Origin: Actinomycetota bacterium
GTDB taxonomy: Bacteria > Actinomycetota > Acidimicrobiia > Acidimicrobiales > JAHWLA01
DNA length: 9,355 nt
Assembly: GCA_019347595.1 (NCBI GenBank)
Contig: JAHWLA010000096.1
Span: forward strand, 1-9,355
Direction of reading: 5' to 3'
The stretch's first letter is position 1; every line of letters starts with the position of its first letter. The notes beneath the pieces are model-generated. The model did no database searches and was not told the DNA's origin. It worked only from the letters and a program-made list of their open reading frames with translations. Both the position numbers and the translations under genes were made by a program. Of the stretch, positions 1 to 4,661 are shown one piece after another.

Positions 1-499
1 CCTTCCCGCGCCCGAGCGCGCCGCCTTGGCGCGCACCATGGCCGAAGGCGTGCTGCGCGCCGCGGGCGGGCTGCCGACGGCCGTGGTGTGCGACGACGAC
101 GAGGTGGCGGCGTGGGCCGCGTCGCGAGGCGCCGAGGTGGTGTTGGCGCCGAACCGAGGGCTGAACAACGCGGTGGCGGCGGGCGTCGCCCACCTGGCGG
201 CCCAGGGCGTCGCCCACGTGATCGTCGCCCACAGCGACCTTCCGCTGGCCGACGACCTCACCTGGGTGGCGTATTTCGGCGGCGTGACGATCGTCCCCGA
301 CCGCCACGACCGCGGCACCAACGTGGTCGGCGTTCCCGCCGACGCCGGCTTCCGCTTCTCCTACGGCCCCGGTTCCTTCGAGCGCCACCGCGCCGAGGCC
401 CGGCGGCTCGGGCTCCCGCTGCGAATCGCCCGCCGGCCGCGCCTCACCTGGGACGTCGACGTGCCCGCCGACCTCGACTACTCGCGCAGGGCTTCGTGA
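1..499 (+). CDS. cofC: CofC/FbiD-type nucleotidyltransferase (2-phospholactate or PEP guanylyltransferase), 5' partial
   Basis: The reading frame is open from base 2, so the true start lies upstream; the TTG at 26 and ATG at 38 are internal codons, because the residues before them already fit the family. The enzyme transfers GMP to 2-phospho-L-lactate (CofC) or phosphoenolpyruvate (FbiD, the actinobacterial form), giving the activated precursor of the coenzyme F420 side chain in the cytosol. Visible family motifs: HSDLP at about 230-244, PDRHDRGTN at about 296-322, YGPGSFERH at 362-388, and a C-terminal WDVDVPADL matching the usual D-I-D-x-P-x-D-L ending. About 165 residues are visible and the family is usually about 200-220, so roughly the first 40, including the glycine-rich nucleotide-binding start, are missing. 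It ends in a GTGA overlap or near-overlap with the deacetylase gene, suggesting co-translation. Whether PEP or phospholactate is the substrate cannot be read from this fragment. Confidence 0.88.
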   Translation, partial: LPAPERAALARTMAEGVLRAAGGLPTAVVCDDDEVAAWAASRGAEVVLAPNRGLNNAVAAGVAHLAAQGVAHVIVAHSDLPLADDLTWVAYFGGVTIVPDRHDRGTNVVGVPADAGFRFSYGPGSFERHRAEARRLGLPLRIARRPRLTWDVDVPADLDYSRRAS

Positions 500-1221
500 A
501 CAGCGACATGACCGTCCCCGCGCGGGCCCTCGCCGTCGCGGCCCACCCCGACGACGTGGAGTTCGGCTGCGGCGCCACGTTCGCCAAGTGGGCGGCCGCC
601 GGGTGCGAGATCTTCCACCTCGTGTGCACGGACGGGTCGAAGGGCTCGTGGGACCCGGCCGAGGACACGGCCCGGTTGGTCGCCCTGCGCCAGGAGGAGC
701 AGCGGTCGGCGTCGCGGGCGCTGGGCGGCAAGGGGGAGGTCGTGTTCCTCGGCTGGCCCGACGGCGAGCTCGAGTGCGGCCTGCGCCAACGCTGGGAGGT
801 CGCCTACTGGATACGCAAGCTGCGGCCCGACGTGGTCCTCGGCCACGACCCGTGGAAGCGCTACCGGCTCCATCCCGACCACCGCAACGCCGGGTTCCTG
901 GCCTGCGACGGCATCGTGGCCGCTCGCGATCCGCACTTCTTCCCGGAACAGGAGCTCGCCCCTCACCGCCCGTCGACGCTGCTGCTGTGGGAGGCCGACG
1001 AACCCGACCACATCGAGGACGTCGACGGCTACGTCGACGCCAAGCTCGCCGCCCTGTTCGAGCACCGCAGCCAGTTGCGGTCCACCATGCGCATCGACGA
1101 CCTCGACGACGCGGGCCAGGTGGCCGCCTTCCGGGAACGCGTCGAGCGGCGGCTGGCCGAGCATGGCGCCCTCGCCGGCCTGGCGCGAGGCGAGGTGTTC
1201 AAGCGAGTGACCGACCTCTAG
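496..1221 (+). CDS. PIG-L/LmbE-family zinc-dependent N-acetylglucosamine-type deacetylase
   Basis: A 241-residue cytosolic protein of the PIG-L (LmbE) family, which includes MshB, Mca and BshB and removes acetyl or amide groups from GlcNAc-containing substrates such as mycothiol precursors. The signature AHPDDVEFGCG sits near the N-terminus: His17 and Asp20 are expected zinc ligands and Asp19 the general base. The second signature, HPDHR at residues 126-130, should supply the third zinc ligand. The GTG at 496 overlaps the upstream stop as GTGA and has AGGG (488-491) just before it; the ATG at 508 is an alternative with no visible ribosome site. The product is shorter than MshB and Mca (about 290-300), so I do not assign a mycothiol role. 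It sits downstream of cofC, probably in the same transcript, though no functional link to F420 is known to me. A strong hairpin follows about 90 bp later. Confidence 0.9.
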   Translation: MNSDMTVPARALAVAAHPDDVEFGCGATFAKWAAAGCEIFHLVCTDGSKGSWDPAEDTARLVALRQEEQRSASRALGGKGEVVFLGWPDGELECGLRQRWEVAYWIRKLRPDVVLGHDPWKRYRLHPDHRNAGFLACDGIVAARDPHFFPEQELAPHRPSTLLLWEADEPDHIEDVDGYVDAKLAALFEHRSQLRSTMRIDDLDDAGQVAAFRERVERRLAEHGALAGLARGEVFKRVTDL

Positions 1222-1239
1222 TCGGGGCCGCCCCCGCAA

Positions 1240-1296
1240 GCCGAACCTGCGGGCAGAACGGCGTGGAACGCGGCGCGATTCGTACGCAAGTTCGGC
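1240..1296. repeat. imperfect inverted repeat upstream of the terminator hairpin
   Basis: Arms 1240-1251 and 1285-1296 are 12 bp each and complementary except at one position, which would be a G-U pair in RNA read from the - strand. The spacer is 33 nt. It lies between the deacetylase stop codon and the stronger hairpin at 1309-1334. It may simply add secondary structure to the 3' end of the transcript; no other role is visible. Confidence 0.4.
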
Positions 1297-1308
1297 GCCG
1301 AGACGCGA

Positions 1309-1334
1309 CGGAGGGGCCCCGCAGGGCCCCTCCG
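1309..1334. terminator. strong GC hairpin between convergent genes, probably bidirectional terminator
   Basis: Perfect 11-bp stem (1309-1319 with 1324-1334) and a 4-nt CGCA loop. It lies 87 bp after the deacetylase stop and 20 bp after the stop of the convergent H1-like gene, so it can serve both transcripts. Neither side has a T-run, so it would be a U-less terminator of the kind common in high-GC actinobacteria, or a 3'-end-protecting stem. The rest of 1222-1354 holds only the weaker inverted repeat listed separately. Confidence 0.65.
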
Positions 1335-1354
1335 CACGATCCTGCAACTGCGGG

Positions 1355-1720
1355 CTAGCGCTTCTTGGCCGCCTTCTTGGCCGCAGTGGCCTTCTTCGCA
1401 GGCGCCTTCTTCGCTGCCGTCTTCTTGGCCGGAGCCTTCTTGGCGGACGTCGCCTTCTTCGCTGCGGCCTTCTTGGTCGTCGCCTTCTTGGCGGACGTCG
1501 CCTTCTTCGCTGCCGTCTTCTTGGCCGGAGCCTTCTTGGCGGCAGTGGCCTTCTTCGCAGGCGCCTTCTTGGCGGGTGCCTTCTTCGCTGCCGTCTTCTT
1601 GGCCGGAGCCTTCTTGGCGGACGTCGCCTTCTTCGCTGCGGCCTTCTTGGTCGTCGCCTTCTTGGTCGCCGACTTCTTGGCCGCGGCCGTGGTCTTCTTG
1701 GCAGGGGTTGCAGGGCTCAT
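1355..1720 (-). CDS. histone H1-like Lys/Ala-rich DNA-binding protein (stand-alone basic tail)
   Basis: A 121-residue protein made almost wholly of Ala, Lys, Thr, Ser and Pro. It has 22 KK pairs spaced every 5-6 residues (APAKK, TAAKK, ATSAKK, ATTKK), about 36% lysine, no acidic and no aromatic residues, and ends KKR. This matches the C-terminal domain of eukaryotic H1 and bacterial H1-like proteins, which bind and condense DNA without sequence specificity; it should be unfolded until bound. No globular domain is present. ATG at 1718-1720; a modest AAAGG lies about 14 nt upstream. It follows hupB by 21 nt on the same strand, so it is probably co-transcribed and perhaps translationally coupled. 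Its composition mirrors the HupB tail, suggesting origin by tail duplication (inference). The gene contains two identical 88-bp repeats, so its length may vary between strains. The opposite strand is also open across the gene, but that is a by-product of the codon pattern. Confidence 0.85.
   Translation of the reverse strand: MSPATPAKKTTAAAKKSATKKATTKKAAAKKATSAKKAPAKKTAAKKAPAKKAPAKKATAAKKAPAKKTAAKKATSAKKATTKKAAAKKATSAKKAPAKKTAAKKAPAKKATAAKKAAKKR
1404..1491. repeat. 88-bp perfect direct repeat, copy 1, inside the H1-like gene
   Basis: Bases 1404-1491 are identical to 1578-1665 over all 88 positions, including synonymous sites. The offset is 174 bp, or 58 codons, so the frame is kept. Part of the unit recurs around 1499-1541. 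The identity at wobble positions points to recent duplication or gene conversion rather than selection on protein alone. Confidence 0.92.
1578..1665. repeat. 88-bp perfect direct repeat, copy 2, inside the H1-like gene
   Basis: Second copy of the unit at 1404-1491. A further 29-bp perfect direct repeat (1383-1411 and 1542-1570, offset 53 codons) lies within the same gene, showing more than one round of in-frame duplication. Confidence 0.92.
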
Positions 1721-1741
1721 GGGAACAGTGCCGCCTTTCGG

Positions 1742-2176
1742 TTAACGCTTCTTGGTGGACTTGGCGGCCTTCTTGGCCGGAGCCTTGGCCGGTGCCTTCT
1801 TTGCGCTGCCTGCTGCGGCGGCCTTCTTGGCCGGTGTTGCCTTCTTCGACGCCGTCGCCTTCTTGGCCGGTGCGGCCTTCTTGGCGGCTGCCTTCTTCCC
1901 GCCCGTGTTCAGCTCGTTCTTGAACGCGGTGGCAGGAGCGAAGCGGACGCCCTTGGACGCGGCGATCTTCACGGGTGCCCCGGTCTGGGGGTTCCGTCCG
2001 GTGCGAGCGGCTCGTGAGGTCGGGTTGAAGATCCCGAACCCGGAGATCGACACCTTGTTGCCGGCCTTGACGTCGCTCATCACCGCGGACACGAACGCGT
2101 TCACCGCGGCCTCCGCAGTACGACGATCGAGACCGGCTGCGTCTCTCACGTGCTCGACGAGTTCGGATTTGTTCAC
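1742..2176 (-). CDS. hupB: DNA-binding protein HU with C-terminal Lys/Ala tail (HupB type)
   Basis: A 144-residue nucleoid protein. Residues 1-90 form a standard HU domain: MNKSELVEHV start, helical dimer region, SGFGIF at 45-50, and the DNA-binding arm with GRNPQTG at 60-66, where Pro63 is the conserved residue that inserts into DNA. Residues 91-144 are a Lys/Ala/Pro tail with eight KK pairs ending STKKR, as in mycobacterial HupB/MDP1, which binds DNA, condenses it and is heavily modified on lysines in that genus. I chose the GTG at 2176 because it gives the canonical MNKSEL start and has GGAGGTGG at the correct distance. The ATG at 2188 lies on that Shine-Dalgarno sequence and would add only MEVA. 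A promoter fits just upstream. The H1-like gene follows after 21 nt, so the two probably form a nucleoid-protein operon. Confidence 0.95.
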   Translation of the reverse strand: MNKSELVEHVRDAAGLDRRTAEAAVNAFVSAVMSDVKAGNKVSISGFGIFNPTSRAARTGRNPQTGAPVKIAASKGVRFAPATAFKNELNTGGKKAAAKKAAPAKKATASKKATPAKKAAAAGSAKKAPAKAPAKKAAKSTKKR

Positions 2177-2178
2177 CG

Positions 2179-2186
2179 CCACCTCC
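2179..2186 (-). promoter_or_regulatory. ribosome binding site deciding the hupB start
   Basis: GGAGGTGG on the - strand, with 5 nt between its GGAGG core and the GTG at 2176. It contains the G of a competing in-frame ATG (2186-2188), so that ATG is unlikely to be the start. Confidence 0.75.
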
Positions 2187-2210
2187 ATGGCTTGGGGAAG
2201 TCTTTGCAAA

Positions 2211-2239
2211 ATGAAAGAGGAATGAGGTGGTCAGGTCAA
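2211..2239 (-). promoter_or_regulatory. sigma-70-type promoter of hupB
   Basis: On the - strand TTGACC (2234-2239) is followed after exactly 17 nt by TTTCAT (2211-2216), matching the -35 and -10 consensus at 5 and 4 of 6 positions. Transcription would start near 2204, giving a leader of about 28 nt that contains the hupB ribosome binding site. The region is clearly more AT-rich than its surroundings. Confidence 0.55.
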
Positions 2240-2246
2240 GCATTTC

Positions 2247-2293
2247 CCCTTGTGGGACAAGGGTTTTCGCAGCGAGCTTTCGGAAAAACCCTT
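2247..2293. repeat. two overlapping, mutually exclusive inverted repeats in the hupB / small-gene divergent region
   Basis: First repeat: perfect 7-bp arms 2247-2253 and 2257-2263 with a 3-nt loop, followed on the + strand by TTTT. Second repeat: perfect 9-bp arms 2259-2267 and 2285-2293. Bases 2259-2263 belong to both, so only one stem can form at a time. The elements lie directly upstream of the hupB -35 box and 20-67 nt before the ATG of the small + strand gene. They could be an operator pair, or an attenuator-like leader for the small gene. Confidence 0.5.
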
Positions 2294-2313
2294 TAACTGC
2301 AAGGCTTTTCGGC

Positions 2314-2538
2314 ATGACGGCCCTCGACGACGGAACCTACGACGTTCTCGTGATCGACGCGCGCGAAGGCGACGACGACGTCTTGCACGTCGAGCTCGCG
2401 GTCGTCAGCGGCGCGCGCAAGGGCGAGGTCGTGCACCTCTCCGGGCCGCGTCGCAACCGCGACGCGACGAGCGTGTTGGGGCTTCCCGCGACGTTGCGCG
2501 TCGACGGCGCGTCGCTGCGGTTGTCGTTCGACGCGTAG
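2314..2538 (+). CDS. small hypothetical protein (74 aa)
   Basis: I do not recognise this family. The ATG at 2314 has AAGG nine nt upstream. The GTG at 2227 is in frame, but the extra residues it would add are encoded by the AT-rich promoter and inverted-repeat region, so I reject it. The product is acidic at the N-terminal half (EGDDD near residues 18-22), with alternating hydrophobic residues (YDVLVIDA, LHVELAVV, LRVDGASLRLSFDA) that suggest a small all-beta domain, possibly a barrel. A GARKGEVVHLSGPRRNRD stretch in the middle looks like a basic loop. There is no signal peptide, membrane segment or cysteine. It is divergent from hupB and its stop is 3 nt from that of the convergent ferritin-like gene. 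Codon use matches the neighbours, which supports a real gene. Confidence 0.65.
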   Translation: MTALDDGTYDVLVIDAREGDDDVLHVELAVVSGARKGEVVHLSGPRRNRDATSVLGLPATLRVDGASLRLSFDA

Positions 2539-2541
2539 GGC

Positions 2542-3072
2542 TCAGGCCATCGTCTGGAGGAGGCTGAGCAAGTCGTCCGCATGCTCCTCCTCCACGGCGA
2601 GGATCTCCTCCATCAGCCGCCGCGTCGTCGCATCGTTGTCGCCGAGCCACCGGGCGATCTCCTGGTACGACGCGATGGCAACACGCTCGGCGACGAGGTC
2701 CTCCTTCACCATGTCGAGCAGGTTGGCGCCCTCGACGTACTCCGCGTGGCTGCGATGCGTGAGCGTCTCGGGGTTGAAGTCGGGATCGCCTTGGAGCTGC
2801 GTGATGCGCGCCGCGAGCTGGTCGGCGTGTGTGAGCTCCTGGGTGGCGTGCTCCAGGAACTCGGCGGCAACGGGGCCGGCGTTCAGCCCGGTGGCCATGA
2901 AGTAGTGGCGCTTGTAGCGCAGGTAGCAGACGAGCTCGGTCGCCAGCGCCTCGTTGAGCACCTCGATGACCCGCTTGCGATCGGCGCCGTAGGCGTCGGT
3001 CACCGGGCCCTCGTCCATCTTCTCGCGTGCGCGGCGGCGCAGCGTCTCCACATCGGTCAGGAACTCGGACAT
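2542..3072 (-). CDS. bacterioferritin-like diiron protein lacking the haem-ligand Met
   Basis: A 176-residue ferritin-like four-helix protein. The diiron ligands are readable: Glu46, Glu79 with His82 (ExxH), Glu129, and Glu161 with His164 (ExxH). The spacing (33, 50 and 32 residues) resembles E. coli Bfr Glu18, Glu51/His54, Glu94, Glu127/His130, with about 7 extra residues in the long crossover loop. A 28-residue N-terminal extension precedes the fold. The residue after the second Glu, which is the haem-binding Met52 in Bfr, is Leu80, so haem binding at that site is unlikely. Expected role: ferrous iron oxidation and storage, or detoxification, in the cytosol. The start is the ATG at 3070-3072; the longer frame to 3222 would run across the TPP riboswitch. 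It converges on the small gene and diverges from cytX. Whether it forms a 24-mer cage cannot be seen from the sequence. Confidence 0.88.
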   Translation of the reverse strand: MSEFLTDVETLRRRAREKMDEGPVTDAYGADRKRVIEVLNEALATELVCYLRYKRHYFMATGLNAGPVAAEFLEHATQELTHADQLAARITQLQGDPDFNPETLTHRSHAEYVEGANLLDMVKEDLVAERVAIASYQEIARWLGDNDATTRRLMEEILAVEEEHADDLLSLLQTMA

Positions 3073-3102
3073 GGTCCTGCTGTACCCGCTCGGGCCGACT
3101 GC

Positions 3103-3108
3103 TACCGT
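3103..3108 (+). promoter_or_regulatory. possible -10 element for the riboswitch-cytX transcript
   Basis: TACCGT fits the actinobacterial TAnnnT pattern and would place transcription start near 3115, just before the aptamer. No convincing -35 box is found 16-19 nt upstream, so this is a weak call resting mostly on position. Confidence 0.3.
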
Positions 3109-3115
3109 CTGCGCC

Positions 3116-3202
3116 GTCAACCGGGGAGCCCGCCAGGGCTGAGAGGGGTGCGCCGCACCCGACCCGCCGAACCTGCTCCGGGTAATGCCGGCGAAGGGAG
3201 TC
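3116..3202 (+). promoter_or_regulatory. TPP (thiamine pyrophosphate) riboswitch, THI element
   Basis: The conserved THI-box segments occur in the right order: GGGGAGCC at 3123-3130, GGCTGAGAGGG at 3137-3147, a variable GC helix (about 3148-3160), GAACCTG at 3169-3175, then GGGTAATGCCGGCGAAGGGA at about 3180-3199. These are the pyrimidine- and pyrophosphate-sensing arms of the aptamer. The ribosome binding site AAGGGAG (3194-3200) lies inside the conserved 3' end, 6 nt before the cytX ATG. There is no room for a separate terminator, so TPP binding most likely blocks translation start directly. Confidence 0.95.
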
Positions 3203-3206
3203 CGAC

Positions 3207-4559
3207 ATGACCGCCACTGCACCGACCGACAGCTCGCCGCGTCCCGCCGAGGTCCCGCTCACGCTCGACGAGGCGCCGCCGCGCCCGCTGGGGCTCGGCG
3301 ACCAGGTCGCTCTGTGGGGCAACCTCGGCATCTCGCTGCTCCTGCTGCTCACCGCCACGTTCGTCCTCGCGCCCGACCCGACACTGCCCGCCTTGTCGTT
3401 GGCCGCGGCGCTGACGGCGGTGGTGGTGGGTGCAGTGATCGGCAACGTGCTGCTGGGGCTGGGCGCCGTGCCGGGAGCGGAGACGGGCGCTCCGGGGATG
3501 GTGCTGCTGCGGGGGATGTTCGGCCGCCGAGGCTCGTGGGTGCCCACCGCGTTCAACCTGGCCCAGAACATCGGGTGGGCGATCTTCGAGATCGTGATCA
3601 TCGCCGAGTCGGCCACCCGGCTCACGACGCCGGGGCTGCGGCCGGTGTGGGTGGTCGCCGCGGGCGTCATCGCCACCGTCATGGCCACACGGCCCTTGGG
3701 CGTGGTGCGCGGCTACCTCAAGCGCATTGCTGTGTGGGCCGTGCTGCTGTCGACCGCCTACCTCTTCGTGCGCGTGCTGGGGCGGCCGCTGCCCGATTTC
3801 GGGGTGGGCTCGTGGCGCGGCTTCTGGAAGGCGACCGACATCGTGATCGCCCTGCCCATCTCGTGGATCCCGCTGGCCGCCGACTACAGCCGCCACTCGC
3901 GCACCGCCAAGGCCGCCTTCGGGGGCGCGTTCCTCGGCTACGGCGCGGCGACCCTCGCCTTCTTCTCCCTCGGCGTCCTGGCCTACTCGTCGTTCGCCCT
4001 GACGGCTGCCCCCGGTGAACAGGTGGACGTGATCGCCTCGGTGCTGGCGCTGCCCGTCGGCGGGCTGGCCCTCTTGATCCTCGTCCTCGACGAGCTCGAC
4101 GAGGTCTTCGCCAACCTGTACTCGACGACCATGTCGGTGCAGAACATCCGGCCCGGCCTCGACCGCCGGGCCATCACCGTGGTCGCCGGCGCCCTCGCCA
4201 CGGCGCTGGCACTCGTCCTCGACATCGTCGCCTACGAGGGCTTCCTCCTGTTGATCGGCTCGGTGTTCGTGCCCCTGTTCGCCGCCTTCGCCGTCGACTA
4301 CTACGTGCTGCGCCGCGGCCGCTGGGACACGTCCGCCGACGCCCGCCCGCGTTGGGACATGGTCGTCCCCTGGCTGGCGGGCTTCGTCGTGTACCAGTTG
4401 GTCAACCCCGGCATCGTGGGTTGGTGGCAGCAGTGGTGGGTGGCTCGCCAGGCCGACCTCGGCTTCACCTCGCCGGAGTGGGCCAGCGCCTCGCTGGTGT
4501 CGTTCCTCGTGGCCGCCGTGCTCGCCCTCGCCATCGGCACCCTCCGCCGCAACCGCTGA
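3207..4559 (+). CDS. cytX: NCS1-family permease, probable HMP (thiamine precursor) transporter CytX
   Basis: A 450-residue integral membrane protein of the nucleobase:cation symporter-1 family, with about 12 hydrophobic segments from residue 30 to the C-terminus. Family landmarks include LGLGDQVALWGNLGISLL in helix 1, the PGAETGAPGMVLLRGMFG loop with RRGSWVP after it, QNIGWAIFEIVIIAE in helix 3, and SWIPLAADYSRHSR after helix 6. The TPP riboswitch immediately upstream is what points from a generic cytosine/purine permease to CytX, the thiamine-regulated member believed to import 4-amino-5-hydroxymethyl-2-methylpyrimidine (HMP). The ATG at 3207 is 6 nt after the ribosome binding site held in the aptamer. 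No other thiamine gene is in view, so it acts as a single-gene salvage unit. Substrate is inferred from regulation; cytosine transport is the alternative. Confidence 0.9.
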   Translation: MTATAPTDSSPRPAEVPLTLDEAPPRPLGLGDQVALWGNLGISLLLLLTATFVLAPDPTLPALSLAAALTAVVVGAVIGNVLLGLGAVPGAETGAPGMVLLRGMFGRRGSWVPTAFNLAQNIGWAIFEIVIIAESATRLTTPGLRPVWVVAAGVIATVMATRPLGVVRGYLKRIAVWAVLLSTAYLFVRVLGRPLPDFGVGSWRGFWKATDIVIALPISWIPLAADYSRHSRTAKAAFGGAFLGYGAATLAFFSLGVLAYSSFALTAAPGEQVDVIASVLALPVGGLALLILVLDELDEVFANLYSTTMSVQNIRPGLDRRAITVVAGALATALALVLDIVAYEGFLLLIGSVFVPLFAAFAVDYYVLRRGRWDTSADARPRWDMVVPWLAGFVVYQLVNPGIVGWWQQWWVARQADLGFTSPEWASASLVSFLVAAVLALAIGTLRRNR

Positions 4560-4564
4560 AACCG

Positions 4565-4619
4565 CCCGAAGTGTGCGGAGTTGGGGCCGCGGGAGCGGCC
4601 GAACTCCGCACACTTCGGG
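4565..4619. repeat. long palindrome: perfect 18-bp inverted repeat with nested 6-bp stem
   Basis: Arms 4565-4582 and 4602-4619 are perfectly complementary over 18 bp. Inside them, 4585-4590 and 4595-4600 form a further perfect 6-bp stem around a GGGA loop, with a 2-nt/1-nt internal bulge between the stems. It starts 6 nt after the cytX stop. It could terminate cytX transcription, although no T-run follows. Its length, perfect arms and AAGTGTGCGGAGTT core also look like a dispersed REP-type element. Only one copy is in this window. Confidence 0.75.
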
Positions 4620-4661
4620 GCTGACGTTTGGGGGGGGCGGGCGCGGGCACAACTGCGCGCG

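Noticed and set aside
496..1221. Naming the PIG-L protein mshB or mca
   Set aside because: Only the general zinc-site motifs are visible and the protein is shorter than those enzymes; no mycothiol gene is nearby.
1383..1665. CRISPR-like array suggested by regular repeats in the H1-like gene
   Set aside because: Repeats are coding, in frame, without unique spacers of constant length, and no cas gene is present.
1365..1745. + strand ORF across the H1-like gene coding a very hydrophobic Ala/Phe/Leu repeat protein that looks like a membrane protein
   Set aside because: It is the antisense of AAG/GCC-type Lys/Ala codons (CTT/TTC and GGC on the other strand). The - strand frame has a start, operon position and an H1-like composition; the hydrophobic frame has no ribosome site.
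2227..2313. N-terminal extension of the small protein from the GTG at 2227
   Set aside because: The added segment overlaps the hupB promoter and inverted repeats and looks unlike the rest; ATG 2314 has a ribosome site.
1218..2315. Long - strand frame spanning both hupB and the H1-like gene
   Set aside because: A shifted frame over repetitive Lys/Ala codons; it reads low-complexity Glu/Gly/Arg and ignores the clear HU domain.
3103..3206. - strand promoter for the ferritin-like gene using TTGACG at 3115-3120
   Set aside because: No acceptable -10 box lies 16-19 nt downstream of it.
3073..3222. Longer start for the ferritin-like protein
   Set aside because: It would be translated from the complement of the TPP riboswitch; the family-like N-terminus begins at the ATG at 3072.
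4581..4661. Upstream TTG start for the penicillin-binding protein
   Set aside because: It lies inside the 18-bp palindrome and would add 27 residues encoded by that repeat and a G-run; the GTG at 4662 gives a normal cytosolic lead before the membrane anchor.
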